Assembly: GCF_017921975.2 (NCBI RefSeq)
Contig: NZ_JAGEMO020000033.1
Coordinates: forward strand, 1-64,000
DNA from: Hymenobacter terricola
GTDB lineage: Bacteria; Bacteroidota; Bacteroidia; Cytophagales; Hymenobacteraceae
Length of the DNA stretch: 64,000 bases
Reading direction: 5' to 3'
The stretch's first letter is position 1, and each line of letters starts with the position of its first letter. The notes beneath the pieces are model-generated. The model saw nothing but the letters and a program-made list of their open reading frames with translations, was not told where the DNA came from and searched no databases. Positions 16,137-25,036 of the stretch are shown here, one piece after another. Position numbers and translations under genes: made by a program.

Positions 16137-18191
16137 ATGCCCATCCGTTCCTTTCGCCTCTGGCCGCTGCTCCTGTTGCTGGCCGCCTGTACCCGTACTC
16201 CACATTCCAGCGCCGGTCTCGCCAACAAGTACCACGACGCCACTATTCGCCAAATCGGTACGGCGCAGGACGAGCGCAACACCGCCGCGCTGCTGCCTTT
16301 TCTGAGCAATGCCAACCCTACCTACCGGCGCGAAGCCGCCCTGGCTTTCGCTTCGGTGCAGGCGCCGGCGGCGGTGCCAGGGTTGATTCCGTTGCTGCGC
16401 GATGGCGACTACAGCGTGCGCCGCGCCGCCGCCTACGCCCTGGGCCAAATCGGCGACAGCACCGCCGTGGACAGCCTGCGGGTGCGCGTGCTCAAGGAAA
16501 ACGACGGCCAGGTGCGCCGCTACGTGCACGAGGCCCTGGGCCGCACCGTCACGCGCCACAGCCTGCCCGAGCTGTGGCGCGTCGAATTTCTGAATGACAC
16601 GGCCCGCGCCGCCGCCCTGGCCTGGGGCCTGAGCCGCGCCGCTCTGCGCGGCCTCAGCTCGCCCGAGAGCATCCGGCGCACGGTGGCGGTGCTGAACTCG
16701 CCCCGGCTGCCCGTGCGCGGCCGGCTGGCGGCCGTGGTGGGTCTGAGCCGCACTCGTGGGCTCGATACAGATTTGGCCCGGCTGGCGGAAGCCACGCTGC
16801 TGCGGGTAGCGGTGAAGGACCGGTCGTATGCCGTGCGGGCGGCTACGGCCACCACCCTGGGCAAAATTGCGGCCACCGCGAAGAAGGCGCCCGTGGGCCC
16901 TGCGGCTGGCCGGAAAGCGGCGGCTAAATTGACCGCGAAAGCGACTGCTCCGGCCACCGTGCTGGCCCGCCTCGCCACCAAAGACCCCGACTACCGGGTG
17001 CGGCTCAGCGCCATCCGGGCCCTGCCTTTTGGCCCCGAAAACTATGCCACCAGCCGCGCAGCCGTGTTTTATGCCCTAAGCCATGACCGGGCTCCCGTGG
17101 CCCTCACAGCAGCGGAGTGGCTGCTGGCTCATGCGAAAGGCGAATCGGGCGCGGCGCTGGCCGCCCTGGCCGACGGCAATAAACAGGCCTCGGTGCGGGT
17201 GCGGGCGGCGTTGTTGCGGGCGGCTGTGCGCCACGCCAGCCCGGCCGCTCGCCCCAGCCTGGTCGAAACCATTGAGAAGCGCTACCCGGCCGCGCCAACG
17301 GTGTATGAAAAGGGCTTTTTGCTGGAAGCATTGAGCGAAGACCCGGCCGCGTTCGACTTCGTGCGTACCGAAGCCTTCGCGCCGGGCCAGTCGCCGGTGG
17401 TGGCCGGCTACGCGCTGGCGGCCCTGCTCACCATGCGTCGCAGCGCCGACTTCCCGGCCGCCCATCAAGCCGATTTTGCCGCCGCCATGCGCCACGGACT
17501 GGACGGCGGCGATGTGGCCCAGATTGGCACGGCCGCTGAGGCTCTGGCCGACCCCAAACTCTACCCCGAAGCCCAGGCCGACGACCTGACGGCCCTGCGC
17601 CGGGCGCAGGCCAAACTGGCGCTGCCGCTCGAAATTGAGGCCTGGCAGGGCATTCAGCAAGCGCTGGACAAGCTGGAAAAAGCCCCGAAGCCCACGCCCA
17701 CGCCCGTTGCCACGGCCGCCCAGCACCCGATAGACTGGGCCGTGGTGCAAGGCATATCGCTGGGCCAGCAGGTGCGGCTGCGCACGTCCAAAGGCATTAT
17801 TCTGCTCGAATTGAAGCCTGAGGAAGCGCCCGGCGCGGTGGCCAGCTTCGTGACGCTCGTCGGCCGGAAGTTTTACGATAACCTGTATTTCCACCGCGTG
17901 GTGCCCAATTTCGTGGCCCAGGGCGGCGACCCGCGCGGCGACGGCAATGGCAGCGCGCCCTACAACCTGCGCTCCGAGTTCGGCGACCTGCGCTATGAGG
18001 AAGGCAGCGTGGGCCTGGCTTCGGCCGGCAAGGACACGGAAAGCTGTCAGTTCTTCATCACCCATACGCCCACGCCGCACCTGGATGGCCGCTACCCTAT
18101 TTTCGCTCAGGTAGTGGGCGGCTTGGACGTGGTGCACAAGCTCGAAATAGGCGACCAGATTCTGGGCATCGAACTGGTGCAGCTGCCGTAA
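16137..18191 (+). CDS. HEAT-repeat lipoprotein with C-terminal cyclophilin (peptidyl-prolyl isomerase) domain
   Basis: A 684-residue protein. Lipoprotein leader LWPLLLLLAAC, lipidated Cys near residue 17. Residues about 45-530 are helical HEAT-like repeats (YRREAALAFASVQAPAAVPG, YSVRRAAAYALGQIGDS). They are interrupted near 240-280 by a Lys/Ala-rich insert (KKAPVGPAAGRKAAAKLTAK). Residues about 545-684 are a cyclophilin domain with FYDNLYFHRVVPNFVAQGGD and ESCQFFITHTPTPHLDGRYP, catalytic Arg and Phe/Gln intact. Expected in the periplasm, attached to a membrane, as a folding helper. The start is the ATG at 16137; a GTG ten codons earlier would weaken the leader. A weak TACTTTTA box lies at 16125. 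Confidence 0.85.
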   Translation: MPIRSFRLWPLLLLLAACTRTPHSSAGLANKYHDATIRQIGTAQDERNTAALLPFLSNANPTYRREAALAFASVQAPAAVPGLIPLLRDGDYSVRRAAAYALGQIGDSTAVDSLRVRVLKENDGQVRRYVHEALGRTVTRHSLPELWRVEFLNDTARAAALAWGLSRAALRGLSSPESIRRTVAVLNSPRLPVRGRLAAVVGLSRTRGLDTDLARLAEATLLRVAVKDRSYAVRAATATTLGKIAATAKKAPVGPAAGRKAAAKLTAKATAPATVLARLATKDPDYRVRLSAIRALPFGPENYATSRAAVFYALSHDRAPVALTAAEWLLAHAKGESGAALAALADGNKQASVRVRAALLRAAVRHASPAARPSLVETIEKRYPAAPTVYEKGFLLEALSEDPAAFDFVRTEAFAPGQSPVVAGYALAALLTMRRSADFPAAHQADFAAAMRHGLDGGDVAQIGTAAEALADPKLYPEAQADDLTALRRAQAKLALPLEIEAWQGIQQALDKLEKAPKPTPTPVATAAQHPIDWAVVQGISLGQQVRLRTSKGIILLELKPEEAPGAVASFVTLVGRKFYDNLYFHRVVPNFVAQGGDPRGDGNGSAPYNLRSEFGDLRYEEGSVGLASAGKDTESCQFFITHTPTPHLDGRYPIFAQVVGGLDVVHKLEIGDQILGIELVQLP

Positions 18192-18284
18192 GGGCGGGTA
18201 ATTCCGATTGGCGTTTACTTTTACCTTTGCGCCATTGCAATGGGCTGTTGTGGGGCCCGTAGCAGCTTTTCTAGGTCGGATGCC

Positions 18285-19004
18285 ATGATTGAAATAGACC
18301 TTATCACCAAACACGGAAAAAAAGCCTTAGGCATGGAAGACGCCAAGCATCCGGCCGGCTGGCGGCACCGGCTGCCCGAAATTCTGCTGGAAATAGGCAT
18401 CATCGTGTTTGCTATCACGCTGTCCATCCAGCTGCATTCCTGGCACGAGCACTCGGTGGAGCGCGCCGAAGAGCGCAAGTTCCTCACCGGCCTGCGGGCT
18501 GACTTAACCAGTGACCTGGTCGAATTGCGCGGCGATTCGCTGGCGTACGCGCAACTGGTGCAGGGCTACCGCTATTTCCGTGGCCTGAGCCCGAAAACGC
18601 TAAACGCCGATACGGTGCGCAAGTACCAGTGGACACTGTACAACTCTACCAACCTGCTGCCCAACTCGTCCCGGTTTGAAGGGTTCAAGTCGGCCGGCAA
18701 GCTCAGCCTGATTGAAGACGACGAACTGCTGAATGACATTCTGGACAATTACCAGGAACTCATTCCGGCGTTGGTGCGCATGACCACGGACTTCACCCAA
18801 TACAAGGCAAATAACATCCAGCACCACCTCGACGAGCATTTGCAGCGCTCGGGCGATAACTTCCTGGCCGTGATGCAATCCGACCAAATGTATAATTACC
18901 TGAATAAGGGGCTGGCCATTCAGTTCATTACTGACCGCTACCACCAGGTGCTCCGGCAAAACCGCAAGATTATTCGGGAAATTGACGCCCATTTGGCGAA
19001 ATAA
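18285..19004 (+). CDS. DUF6090-like membrane-anchored protein
   Basis: A 239-residue protein resembling the DUF6090 family common in Bacteroidota; function unknown. A membrane helix near residues 33-50 (EILLEIGIIVFAITLSIQLH) is followed by the family hallmark of a helix leading straight into a soluble, helical domain (HSWHEHSVERAEERKFL). The rest is predicted helical with many charged residues. The ATG at 18285 is preferred over an earlier ATG at 18240 whose extension is Cys/Ser-rich and not family-like. A TACCTTTG box at 18222-18229 could be its promoter -7 element, without a convincing -33. Confidence 0.65.
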   Translation: MIEIDLITKHGKKALGMEDAKHPAGWRHRLPEILLEIGIIVFAITLSIQLHSWHEHSVERAEERKFLTGLRADLTSDLVELRGDSLAYAQLVQGYRYFRGLSPKTLNADTVRKYQWTLYNSTNLLPNSSRFEGFKSAGKLSLIEDDELLNDILDNYQELIPALVRMTTDFTQYKANNIQHHLDEHLQRSGDNFLAVMQSDQMYNYLNKGLAIQFITDRYHQVLRQNRKIIREIDAHLAK

Positions 19005-19055
19005 TAGCCGCCAGCACCCAATGCAGTTAGCCGTTCTATCTCCTTTTTACCAGCT

Positions 19056-19871
19056 ATGAACCAGGTCACTACCTACGCCCAGCAGCTCCAAACGCTTATT
19101 ATCCTGTATTTGCCCCGCGTGCTCATGGCCGGGGTGGCGCTGGTAGTGGGCTGGTGGGTTATTGGCCGGGCCAGCCGGATTATTGCCGCTGCCACCGCGC
19201 GGCTCGATGTTTCGCTCGCTTCGTTTCTGACCAGCCTCGTCAGCATCGTGCTAAAGGTGCTGCTGCTCATAACGGTGGCCGGCATGGTGGGTTTTGAAAC
19301 CACGTCGTTTGTGGCCATTCTGGGGGCGGCGGGCCTGGCCGTGGGCCTGGCTTTGCAGGGCACGCTGGCCAACTTTGCGGGCGGGGTGCTCATCCTCATT
19401 TTCAAGCCCTACGTGGTGGGCGACACCATTGAGTCGCAGGGGAAATCGGGGGAAGTGCGCGAAATTCAGATTTTCAATACCATCCTCGTTACGCCGCAGG
19501 GCGACACCATTATCCTGCCCAACGGGGCCACGTCGAACAACGTCATCGTGAACAAAACGGCCCAGAACAAGGCCCTGGTTGAGATTCTGGCCGAAGTAGA
19601 CGGCAACACCAACCTGGAGGCGCTGCGCGGCTGGGCCGTGCCCCTCATGCAGGCCGATGAGCACGTGCTGGCCACGCCCGCGCCGCAGGTGGTGGTCACG
19701 GCCCTCAAGCCCGGCGGCATGGCAGTGGCCTTCCGCGCCTACACCCCGGCCGGCGAGAACGGCGGTGCGCAAAATCGCCTCATCGAACAGCTCCAGCGCG
19801 CGCTGGCCCAGCAGGGCGTGGGCAGCCCGGTGGCCGTGTCGCACAGCTACGTGGGTACGCTGCCGGGCTAG
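19056..19871 (+). CDS. Small-conductance mechanosensitive channel (MscS family)
   Basis: A 271-residue inner-membrane channel that releases osmolytes on hypo-osmotic shock. Three membrane helices are readable: residues about 15-35, 57-80, and the pore-lining TM3 GAAGLAVGLALQGTLANFAG. TM3 is followed by the MscS beta domain beginning FKPYVVGDTIE and including ILPNGATSNNVIVN. Length and layout match the minimal MscS type. It has no obvious partner gene. Confidence 0.92.
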   Translation: MNQVTTYAQQLQTLIILYLPRVLMAGVALVVGWWVIGRASRIIAAATARLDVSLASFLTSLVSIVLKVLLLITVAGMVGFETTSFVAILGAAGLAVGLALQGTLANFAGGVLILIFKPYVVGDTIESQGKSGEVREIQIFNTILVTPQGDTIILPNGATSNNVIVNKTAQNKALVEILAEVDGNTNLEALRGWAVPLMQADEHVLATPAPQVVVTALKPGGMAVAFRAYTPAGENGGAQNRLIEQLQRALAQQGVGSPVAVSHSYVGTLPG

Positions 19872-20066
19872 CCAGCAAGTATCGGCCCAGGCCGCCGGAG
19901 CCTGATAATTACGCCAGAAATCAATTGCCTTTGCGGCCTCTTCGCAACGGTTCCGCTTAGCAAAGACTTGGATGCCGGTAGAAGATAGTTAAATTCGTGT
20001 CCCACTTGCTCAGCTTGCGCGGCTTGGTCGTGTATTTAACCCTCGTTTGCTGTGACTCAACCCAAC

Positions 20067-23000
20067 ATGACCTGCACCGAGCTGGAGCTGGCACTTGAGC
20101 AGCAGCAGGCTGAAAATGCGGCTCTCCGGGCGCAGTTGGCGCAAGCGAAGGCCGGGGGATGGGCGGCGAGTTCACCGCTGCTGGGCAAGGAGCAGATGGT
20201 GCGCCTGATGGAGGAGCTGGCCCCGGCCGTGGTGCTAGCCGACATCGCCGGGGGCATTTTGTGGGTGAGCGAGGGCTTCACGGCGCTGTGTGGTTTCGAG
20301 CTGCACGAAGTGCTGGGGCGCAACGCCGCCTCGATGCTGCGGCCAAACCTGCAAGCCGGCCAGGCCCTGGACTACCTGCGGGCCAGCATGCAGGCCCGGC
20401 AGCCTTTTACCTACGAAGTGCCCAACCCGCGGCCCGATGTTGTCGCCGGTTGGATTCGGGTTAAGGTGCAGTTCCTTCACGACGCGGCTGGCGAGGCAAT
20501 GATGATGGTTGGGATGGTGGAGGACGTCACGGAGTGGAAAAAAACACAGCTTACCCTGGACGAGAGCGAGCGCCGGTTTCAGGCCCTGGCCGAGAACACG
20601 CCCGGCGTGCTCTATCAATGGCGCAAAAACTGGGATGGCACGTTTCAGTTCGGCTACGTGAGCCCCAAGCTGTACGAGCTGTTTGGCATTCGCGTCGAGG
20701 AAATTGACCGGATGCCCAAGTTCATCCATCCCGATGATTTGGCGTCCTTTCGGGCGTCCATAGTGCAGGCCGTTCAGGCCCGGGGGGCGTGGTCGTTTGC
20801 GGGCCGGGTGGTGGTGGAAGGGCAGCCAATGCGCTGGCTGCAAGGCAACTCTGCTGTAACCGATATCGACGCCACCGGAATAAAATACAGCGGCATCCTA
20901 CAGGATATTACGCCCCTGAAGCAAGCGGAAACGGCCTTGCGCGAAAGCGAGATTCGGTGGCGCCTGGCGGTGGAGGGCTTCGGCGACGGCGCCTGGGAGA
21001 TGAACCTGCAGTCCCGGCACATCTTCTACTCCCCCGACTACAAGGCCATGCTGGGGTACCAGGACGATGAGTTTTCGAACGAGTACAGCACCTGGCTGGA
21101 GCATGTGCACCCCGATGATTTGCCGGGCGTAAAGGATATAATGGCTACTCACTTGCACGGCGATGCGCCACTCGGAGTTGCCGAGTACCGCATTCGATGC
21201 AAAGACGGCGCGTACAAATGGGTGCTGGGCCGGGCCATGGTAACGGCCCGCGACGCGAACGGGGCCGCCTGCATGCTCACCGGCCTCCAAACCGACATCA
21301 CCGAACTGAAAAAAGCACAGAGCGAAGCGGAAGAGTCGGGCCGGCGCCTGGCCACGGTCATCGCCAACTTACCGGAAGGACTGGTGCTGGAGGACGAAAA
21401 CCGGCACATCATGCTGACCAACGACGCCTTTTGCCTCCTGTTGCCGGGAAGCTTCACCCCGGCATCACTCATGGGCAAGGACGGTACCTGGCTGGCCGAA
21501 AAGTCGGTGGATTTTATGCGAAATCCGGTGCAGTACGCGGCCCGCATCACGGCATTGCTGCGCCGCCGCCAAATGGTGGTGGGCGATGTGCTGAAGCTGC
21601 GCGACGGCCGCGTCATTCGGCGAGATTTTACGCCCATTTATGACCACGAGCGCTACATTGGCCAGCTGTGGAAGTTTGAGGACATTTCGGCCCGCGCCAA
21701 GGAGGAAGAAAAACTCAAGCGAAGCGAAGAGAAGTACCGCGGCATCATCGAAAACATGTCGCTCGGGCTCGTCGAGGCCGATTTGAACGACCACCTCATC
21801 TTCGCCAACCAAAGCTTTTGCGACATGACCGGCTTCTGCAACGATCAGCTGGCGGGGCGCCGGCTCTCGCCGCTGCTGCTCACGGGCGGCGACCTGGAGC
21901 TGGTGGAAAGCAAGCTCGAAACCCGCCAGCTAGGCATCGCCGACTCGTATGAAGTTGCCATCACCACCAGAGGGGGCGACATGAAATGGATGCTGGTGAG
22001 CGGGGCTCCGCTCTACGACAACGACCGGCAGCACGTCGGCTCCATCGGTATTTACCTCGACGTGACGCCCCAGAAACACCTCGAAGCCAACCTGCGCGAA
22101 GCCAAAGCGCTGGCCGAAGTCAGCACCCGTGCCAAGCAGGATTTCCTGGCCAACATGAGCCATGAAATCCGTACCCCCATGAATGCCATTCTGGGCATGA
22201 GCCAGCTGCTGGCCAAGACCAAGCTGGCCGGCCCGCAGGCCAGCTACCTGCGCGCCATCACCACCTCGGCCGAAAACCTACTGGTCATCATCAACGACAT
22301 TCTGGACCTGTCCAAGATTGAGGCCGGCCGGTTAACCATGGAGCACATCGGCTTCAGCCTCGCCCAGCTGCACGTTCAGGTAGAGAAAACCCTGCTCTAC
22401 AAAGCCGAAGAGAAAGGCCTGAGCTTCACCACGCACCTGGGGCCGGGGGTGCCGGCCGTGCTCCTCGGCGACCCCTACCGCATCACCCAGATTCTGCTCA
22501 ACCTGGCCGGCAACTCGGTCAAGTTCACGGAGCATGGGTCGGTGAGCGTGGCCTGCTCGCTGGTGCGGCTGCTGCCGGACGGCGAGGCCCTGGTCGAATT
22601 CGTGGTGGGCGACACGGGCATCGGCATGGAAGCCAGCTACCTGGCCCAGTTATTCGATAATTTCAGCCAGGAAGACTCGTCCGTTACCCGCAAATTTGGG
22701 GGCACCGGGCTGGGGCTGGGCATCAGCAAAAAGCTGGTCGGGCTGCTCGGCGGTGAGCTGCTGATTACCAGTCGCAAGAACTGGGGCACTACCAGCCGGT
22801 TCAGCCTGCGCCTGCCGGTGGGCACCGCCGCCGACCTGCCCCGCAAAGAAGCCGGCCCCGACCTGAGCAGCCTGCGCCATCGGCTGCGCGGCAAGCGGGT
22901 GCTCCTCGTCGAAGACAATGACTTCAACCGCATGCTGGCCGGCGTTATCCTGGCCAATAGCAGCCTGAACGTGACCGAAGCCGCCAACGGCGAGATAGCC

Positions 23001-23261
23001 GTAGCGCTGGCCAAAAACCACTCGTTCGACCTGATACTCATGGACGTGCAAATGCCCGTCATGGACGGCTACGATGCCACCCGCCTCATTCGCCAGCAGT
23101 CGGGCCCGTCCGTGCCCATCATCGCCCTCACGGCCAATGCCATTTCCGGTGAGCGGGAAAAATGCCTGGCCGTGGGCATGAATGACTACCTGACCAAGCC
23201 GTTTCAGGAAGCCAGCCTCCTGAAAATGGTGTACGACTGGGTGCTGGGGCCACTCAAATAA
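20067..23261 (+). CDS. Cytoplasmic multi-PAS hybrid sensor histidine kinase
   Basis: A 1064-residue signalling protein with no membrane segment. Order: short N-terminal coiled coil (EQQQAENAALRAQLAQ), then about five PAS/PAC units between residues 50 and 680 (PAC-like ends at VGMVEDVTEW, SGILQDITPL, LTGLQTDITEL, LWKFEDISAR, IGIYLDVTPQ). Next comes a dimerisation domain with phospho-acceptor H699 in NMSHEIRTPMNAILG, and an ATPase domain with GDTGIGM and GGTGLGLGISKKLV. A receiver domain follows with phospho-acceptor D993 in LILMDVQMPVMDG and the conserved TKPF lysine. No output regulator is adjacent, so its target is unknown. The start could also be the GTG at 20052, five codons earlier. Confidence 0.92.
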   Translation: MTCTELELALEQQQAENAALRAQLAQAKAGGWAASSPLLGKEQMVRLMEELAPAVVLADIAGGILWVSEGFTALCGFELHEVLGRNAASMLRPNLQAGQALDYLRASMQARQPFTYEVPNPRPDVVAGWIRVKVQFLHDAAGEAMMMVGMVEDVTEWKKTQLTLDESERRFQALAENTPGVLYQWRKNWDGTFQFGYVSPKLYELFGIRVEEIDRMPKFIHPDDLASFRASIVQAVQARGAWSFAGRVVVEGQPMRWLQGNSAVTDIDATGIKYSGILQDITPLKQAETALRESEIRWRLAVEGFGDGAWEMNLQSRHIFYSPDYKAMLGYQDDEFSNEYSTWLEHVHPDDLPGVKDIMATHLHGDAPLGVAEYRIRCKDGAYKWVLGRAMVTARDANGAACMLTGLQTDITELKKAQSEAEESGRRLATVIANLPEGLVLEDENRHIMLTNDAFCLLLPGSFTPASLMGKDGTWLAEKSVDFMRNPVQYAARITALLRRRQMVVGDVLKLRDGRVIRRDFTPIYDHERYIGQLWKFEDISARAKEEEKLKRSEEKYRGIIENMSLGLVEADLNDHLIFANQSFCDMTGFCNDQLAGRRLSPLLLTGGDLELVESKLETRQLGIADSYEVAITTRGGDMKWMLVSGAPLYDNDRQHVGSIGIYLDVTPQKHLEANLREAKALAEVSTRAKQDFLANMSHEIRTPMNAILGMSQLLAKTKLAGPQASYLRAITTSAENLLVIINDILDLSKIEAGRLTMEHIGFSLAQLHVQVEKTLLYKAEEKGLSFTTHLGPGVPAVLLGDPYRITQILLNLAGNSVKFTEHGSVSVACSLVRLLPDGEALVEFVVGDTGIGMEASYLAQLFDNFSQEDSSVTRKFGGTGLGLGISKKLVGLLGGELLITSRKNWGTTSRFSLRLPVGTAADLPRKEAGPDLSSLRHRLRGKRVLLVEDNDFNRMLAGVILANSSLNVTEAANGEIAVALAKNHSFDLILMDVQMPVMDGYDATRLIRQQSGPSVPIIALTANAISGEREKCLAVGMNDYLTKPFQEASLLKMVYDWVLGPLK

Positions 23262-23364
23262 ATGGGCAGCAAAGGCCTGCGGCCCCGATGGCCGGGGCTG
23301 TTTATTGACGAAGCAGCTCCCCAAATCAGCGCCGCTGCCCTCAAGGTTGCGGCGGGCTGCATGG

Positions 23365-24345
23365 CTACCTGTTCACCAGTTTCAGCGCGCCTTCGCTGTA
23401 GCGGGCACCCACCACCGGGTGGGCCGCCAGCAGGGCCCGCAACTGCTCCACCTCGGCCGGAGACAGTTCGGTATCGGCCGCGACGGCGTTTTCCTCCAGG
23501 TATTTTCGCTGCTTGGTGCCGGGAATGGGGATGATGTGCGCGTCCTGCGCCAGCAGCCACGCCAGGGCCAGCTGCGCCGTGCCGCAGCCTTTTGCGGCCG
23601 CCAGCTCTTTGAGTCCGGCTATCAGCGGGGCGTTGGCGTCGCCCACTTCCTCGCCGAAGCGGGGCATGCTGCGCCGTAAGTCCTTCTCGGCCAGCTGCGG
23701 GCCGGTGGTGGTGAGGAGGCCCCGGCCCAGCGGTGAGAAGGGCACCAGGCTCACGCCCAATTCCTGGCAGGCGGGCAGGATTTCGGCCTCCACGTCGCGG
23801 GTAAATATCGAGTATTCCGACTGCAGCGCCGCGATGGGATGCGTGGCCTGGGCCCGCCGCAGCGACGTGGCCGAGGCCTCGGACAGGCCCAGAAACCGCA
23901 CTTTGCCGGCCTGCACCAGGGCTGCCATGGCCCCCACCATTTCCTCAACCGGCACCGCCGGGTCGATGCGGTGGGCGTAGTACAGGTCGATGGTGTCGAT
24001 GCCCAGGCGCTGCAGGCTGGCGTCGCAGGCGGCGGCAATGCGCTCGGGGCGCACGTCGAGGCTGGTGCCGCCCGCCCCGTCGGCCACGAAGCCGAATTTA
24101 GTGGCCAGGAATACGCGGTTGCGATTGGGCACCAGCACCTGCCGCAGCAGCGTTTCGTTGGCCCCGAAGCCGTAGATATCGGCCGTGTCCCAAAACGTGA
24201 CGCCCAGCTCCAGGGCGCGGTGCAAAGTGGCCACCGCCTCCCGCTCGTCGCTGGGCCCATAGGCGTAGTCTGAAGCCATCGACATGCAGCCCAGGCCGAG
24301 GGCCGAAAGCTGCTGGCCGGTGCGGCCCAGTTCACGGGTTTTCAT
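23365..24345 (-). CDS. Aldo/keto reductase
   Basis: A 326-residue NADPH-dependent oxidoreductase. Catalytic tetrad: Asp and Tyr in WDTADIYGFGANE, Lys in VFLATKFG, and His in DLYYAHRIDP. The C-terminal cofactor segment IPIPGTKQRKYLEENA is typical of the AKR group acting on small aldehydes and ketones. The physiological substrate cannot be told from sequence. It lies on the minus strand facing the histidine kinase, with a repeat upstream. Confidence 0.9.
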   Translation of the reverse strand: MKTRELGRTGQQLSALGLGCMSMASDYAYGPSDEREAVATLHRALELGVTFWDTADIYGFGANETLLRQVLVPNRNRVFLATKFGFVADGAGGTSLDVRPERIAAACDASLQRLGIDTIDLYYAHRIDPAVPVEEMVGAMAALVQAGKVRFLGLSEASATSLRRAQATHPIAALQSEYSIFTRDVEAEILPACQELGVSLVPFSPLGRGLLTTTGPQLAEKDLRRSMPRFGEEVGDANAPLIAGLKELAAAKGCGTAQLALAWLLAQDAHIIPIPGTKQRKYLEENAVAADTELSPAEVEQLRALLAAHPVVGARYSEGALKLVNR

Positions 24346-24378
24346 AAGGGTAGGGGATGGTTTTTTCTGGGTAATGAA

Positions 24379-24478
24379 CGGTCATGCAGCATGCAGCGCA
24401 GCATCTTGCCTGCCATGGTAAACCAATTGATTGAGTTACTGTTGCACGCGAGATGCTGCGCTGCGCGCTGCATGACCG
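24379..24478. repeat. Palindromic intergenic repeat, diverged relative of family A
   Basis: Arms CGGTCATGCAGCATGCAGCG and CGCTGCGCGCTGCATGACCG, with AGCATCT/AGATGCT inner parts and an AT-rich loop containing AATTGATTGAGTTACT. The layout matches family A (GTCATGCnG...GCATCT, AT loop) but the stem sequence differs. Confidence 0.85.
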
Positions 24479-24511
24479 CCTTGATTTATCCGTGCTTGCA
24501 AGCCAAATGCG

Positions 24512-24853
24512 CTACTTGCCTTCGCGACCGTGTACCTGCGCCGGCGGCGAAGTAGCCTCCACGGCCGAGAAGCTTTCCAGCACTTTGTAAGTGTGCTCGG
24601 CATCTTTGGGCACCACCCAGGAATTGCCCGGCTCCAGGATAACCATCTGGCCGGCCAGGTGCAGCTCGGCCCGGCCGCTGAGCACGTAGCCCACCGTTTC
24701 GTAGGGGCGCGAGGCGGAAGGTTTGGGGGCACCAGGCTGCTCGTTTTCCCACATGCGCATGGCAATGTGCGTGCCTGAGGCTAGATATTTCTCGCCATCG
24801 GGGCCTTTGGGCGAGTGGCGCGAATCAATCTTGGTGATGGTGGTATCGGACAT
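24512..24853 (-). CDS. Cupin-domain protein
   Basis: A 113-residue single-cupin protein of unknown role. The inner strands carry YETVGYVLSGRAELHLAGQ and GNSWVVPKDAEHTYKV; few metal-ligand histidines are present, so metal binding is uncertain. It is on the same strand as the aldo/keto reductase gene downstream of it, separated by the repeat at 24379-24478. Co-transcription is possible. It could serve as a small sensor or isomerase; nothing in the sequence decides. Confidence 0.75.
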   Translation of the reverse strand: MSDTTITKIDSRHSPKGPDGEKYLASGTHIAMRMWENEQPGAPKPSASRPYETVGYVLSGRAELHLAGQMVILEPGNSWVVPKDAEHTYKVLESFSAVEATSPPAQVHGREGK

Positions 24854-24996
24854 GGTGGTAAGGAAGAAAGGTGGAAAAGCGTATCTTTTGGCCGGGCCTC
24901 AGCGGCGGTGAAGCAGCGGGACGGGCACGGTGGCTAAACGGCCGAAACCGCCCGGCCGTTGCCCGCCCGCGCCGAAACCTTTGGCAGGCTCAATGG

Positions 24997-25027
24997 TTGA
25001 GTCCCCCGGTTCTTTTCGCTACTTTTT
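24997..25027 (+). promoter_or_regulatory. Predicted Bacteroidota promoter for cysE
   Basis: TTG at 24997-24999, a 20-base spacer, and TACTTTTT at 25020-25027, close to the TTG/TAnnTTTG consensus. The GTG start of cysE is only ten bases further on, so the leader would be very short. Confidence 0.45.
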
Positions 25028-25036
25028 TCTGTAATC

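Noticed and set aside
17076..18314. Open frame of about 410 codons on the minus strand
   Set aside because: Antisense to the HEAT/cyclophilin gene, which has a clear leader and catalytic domain.
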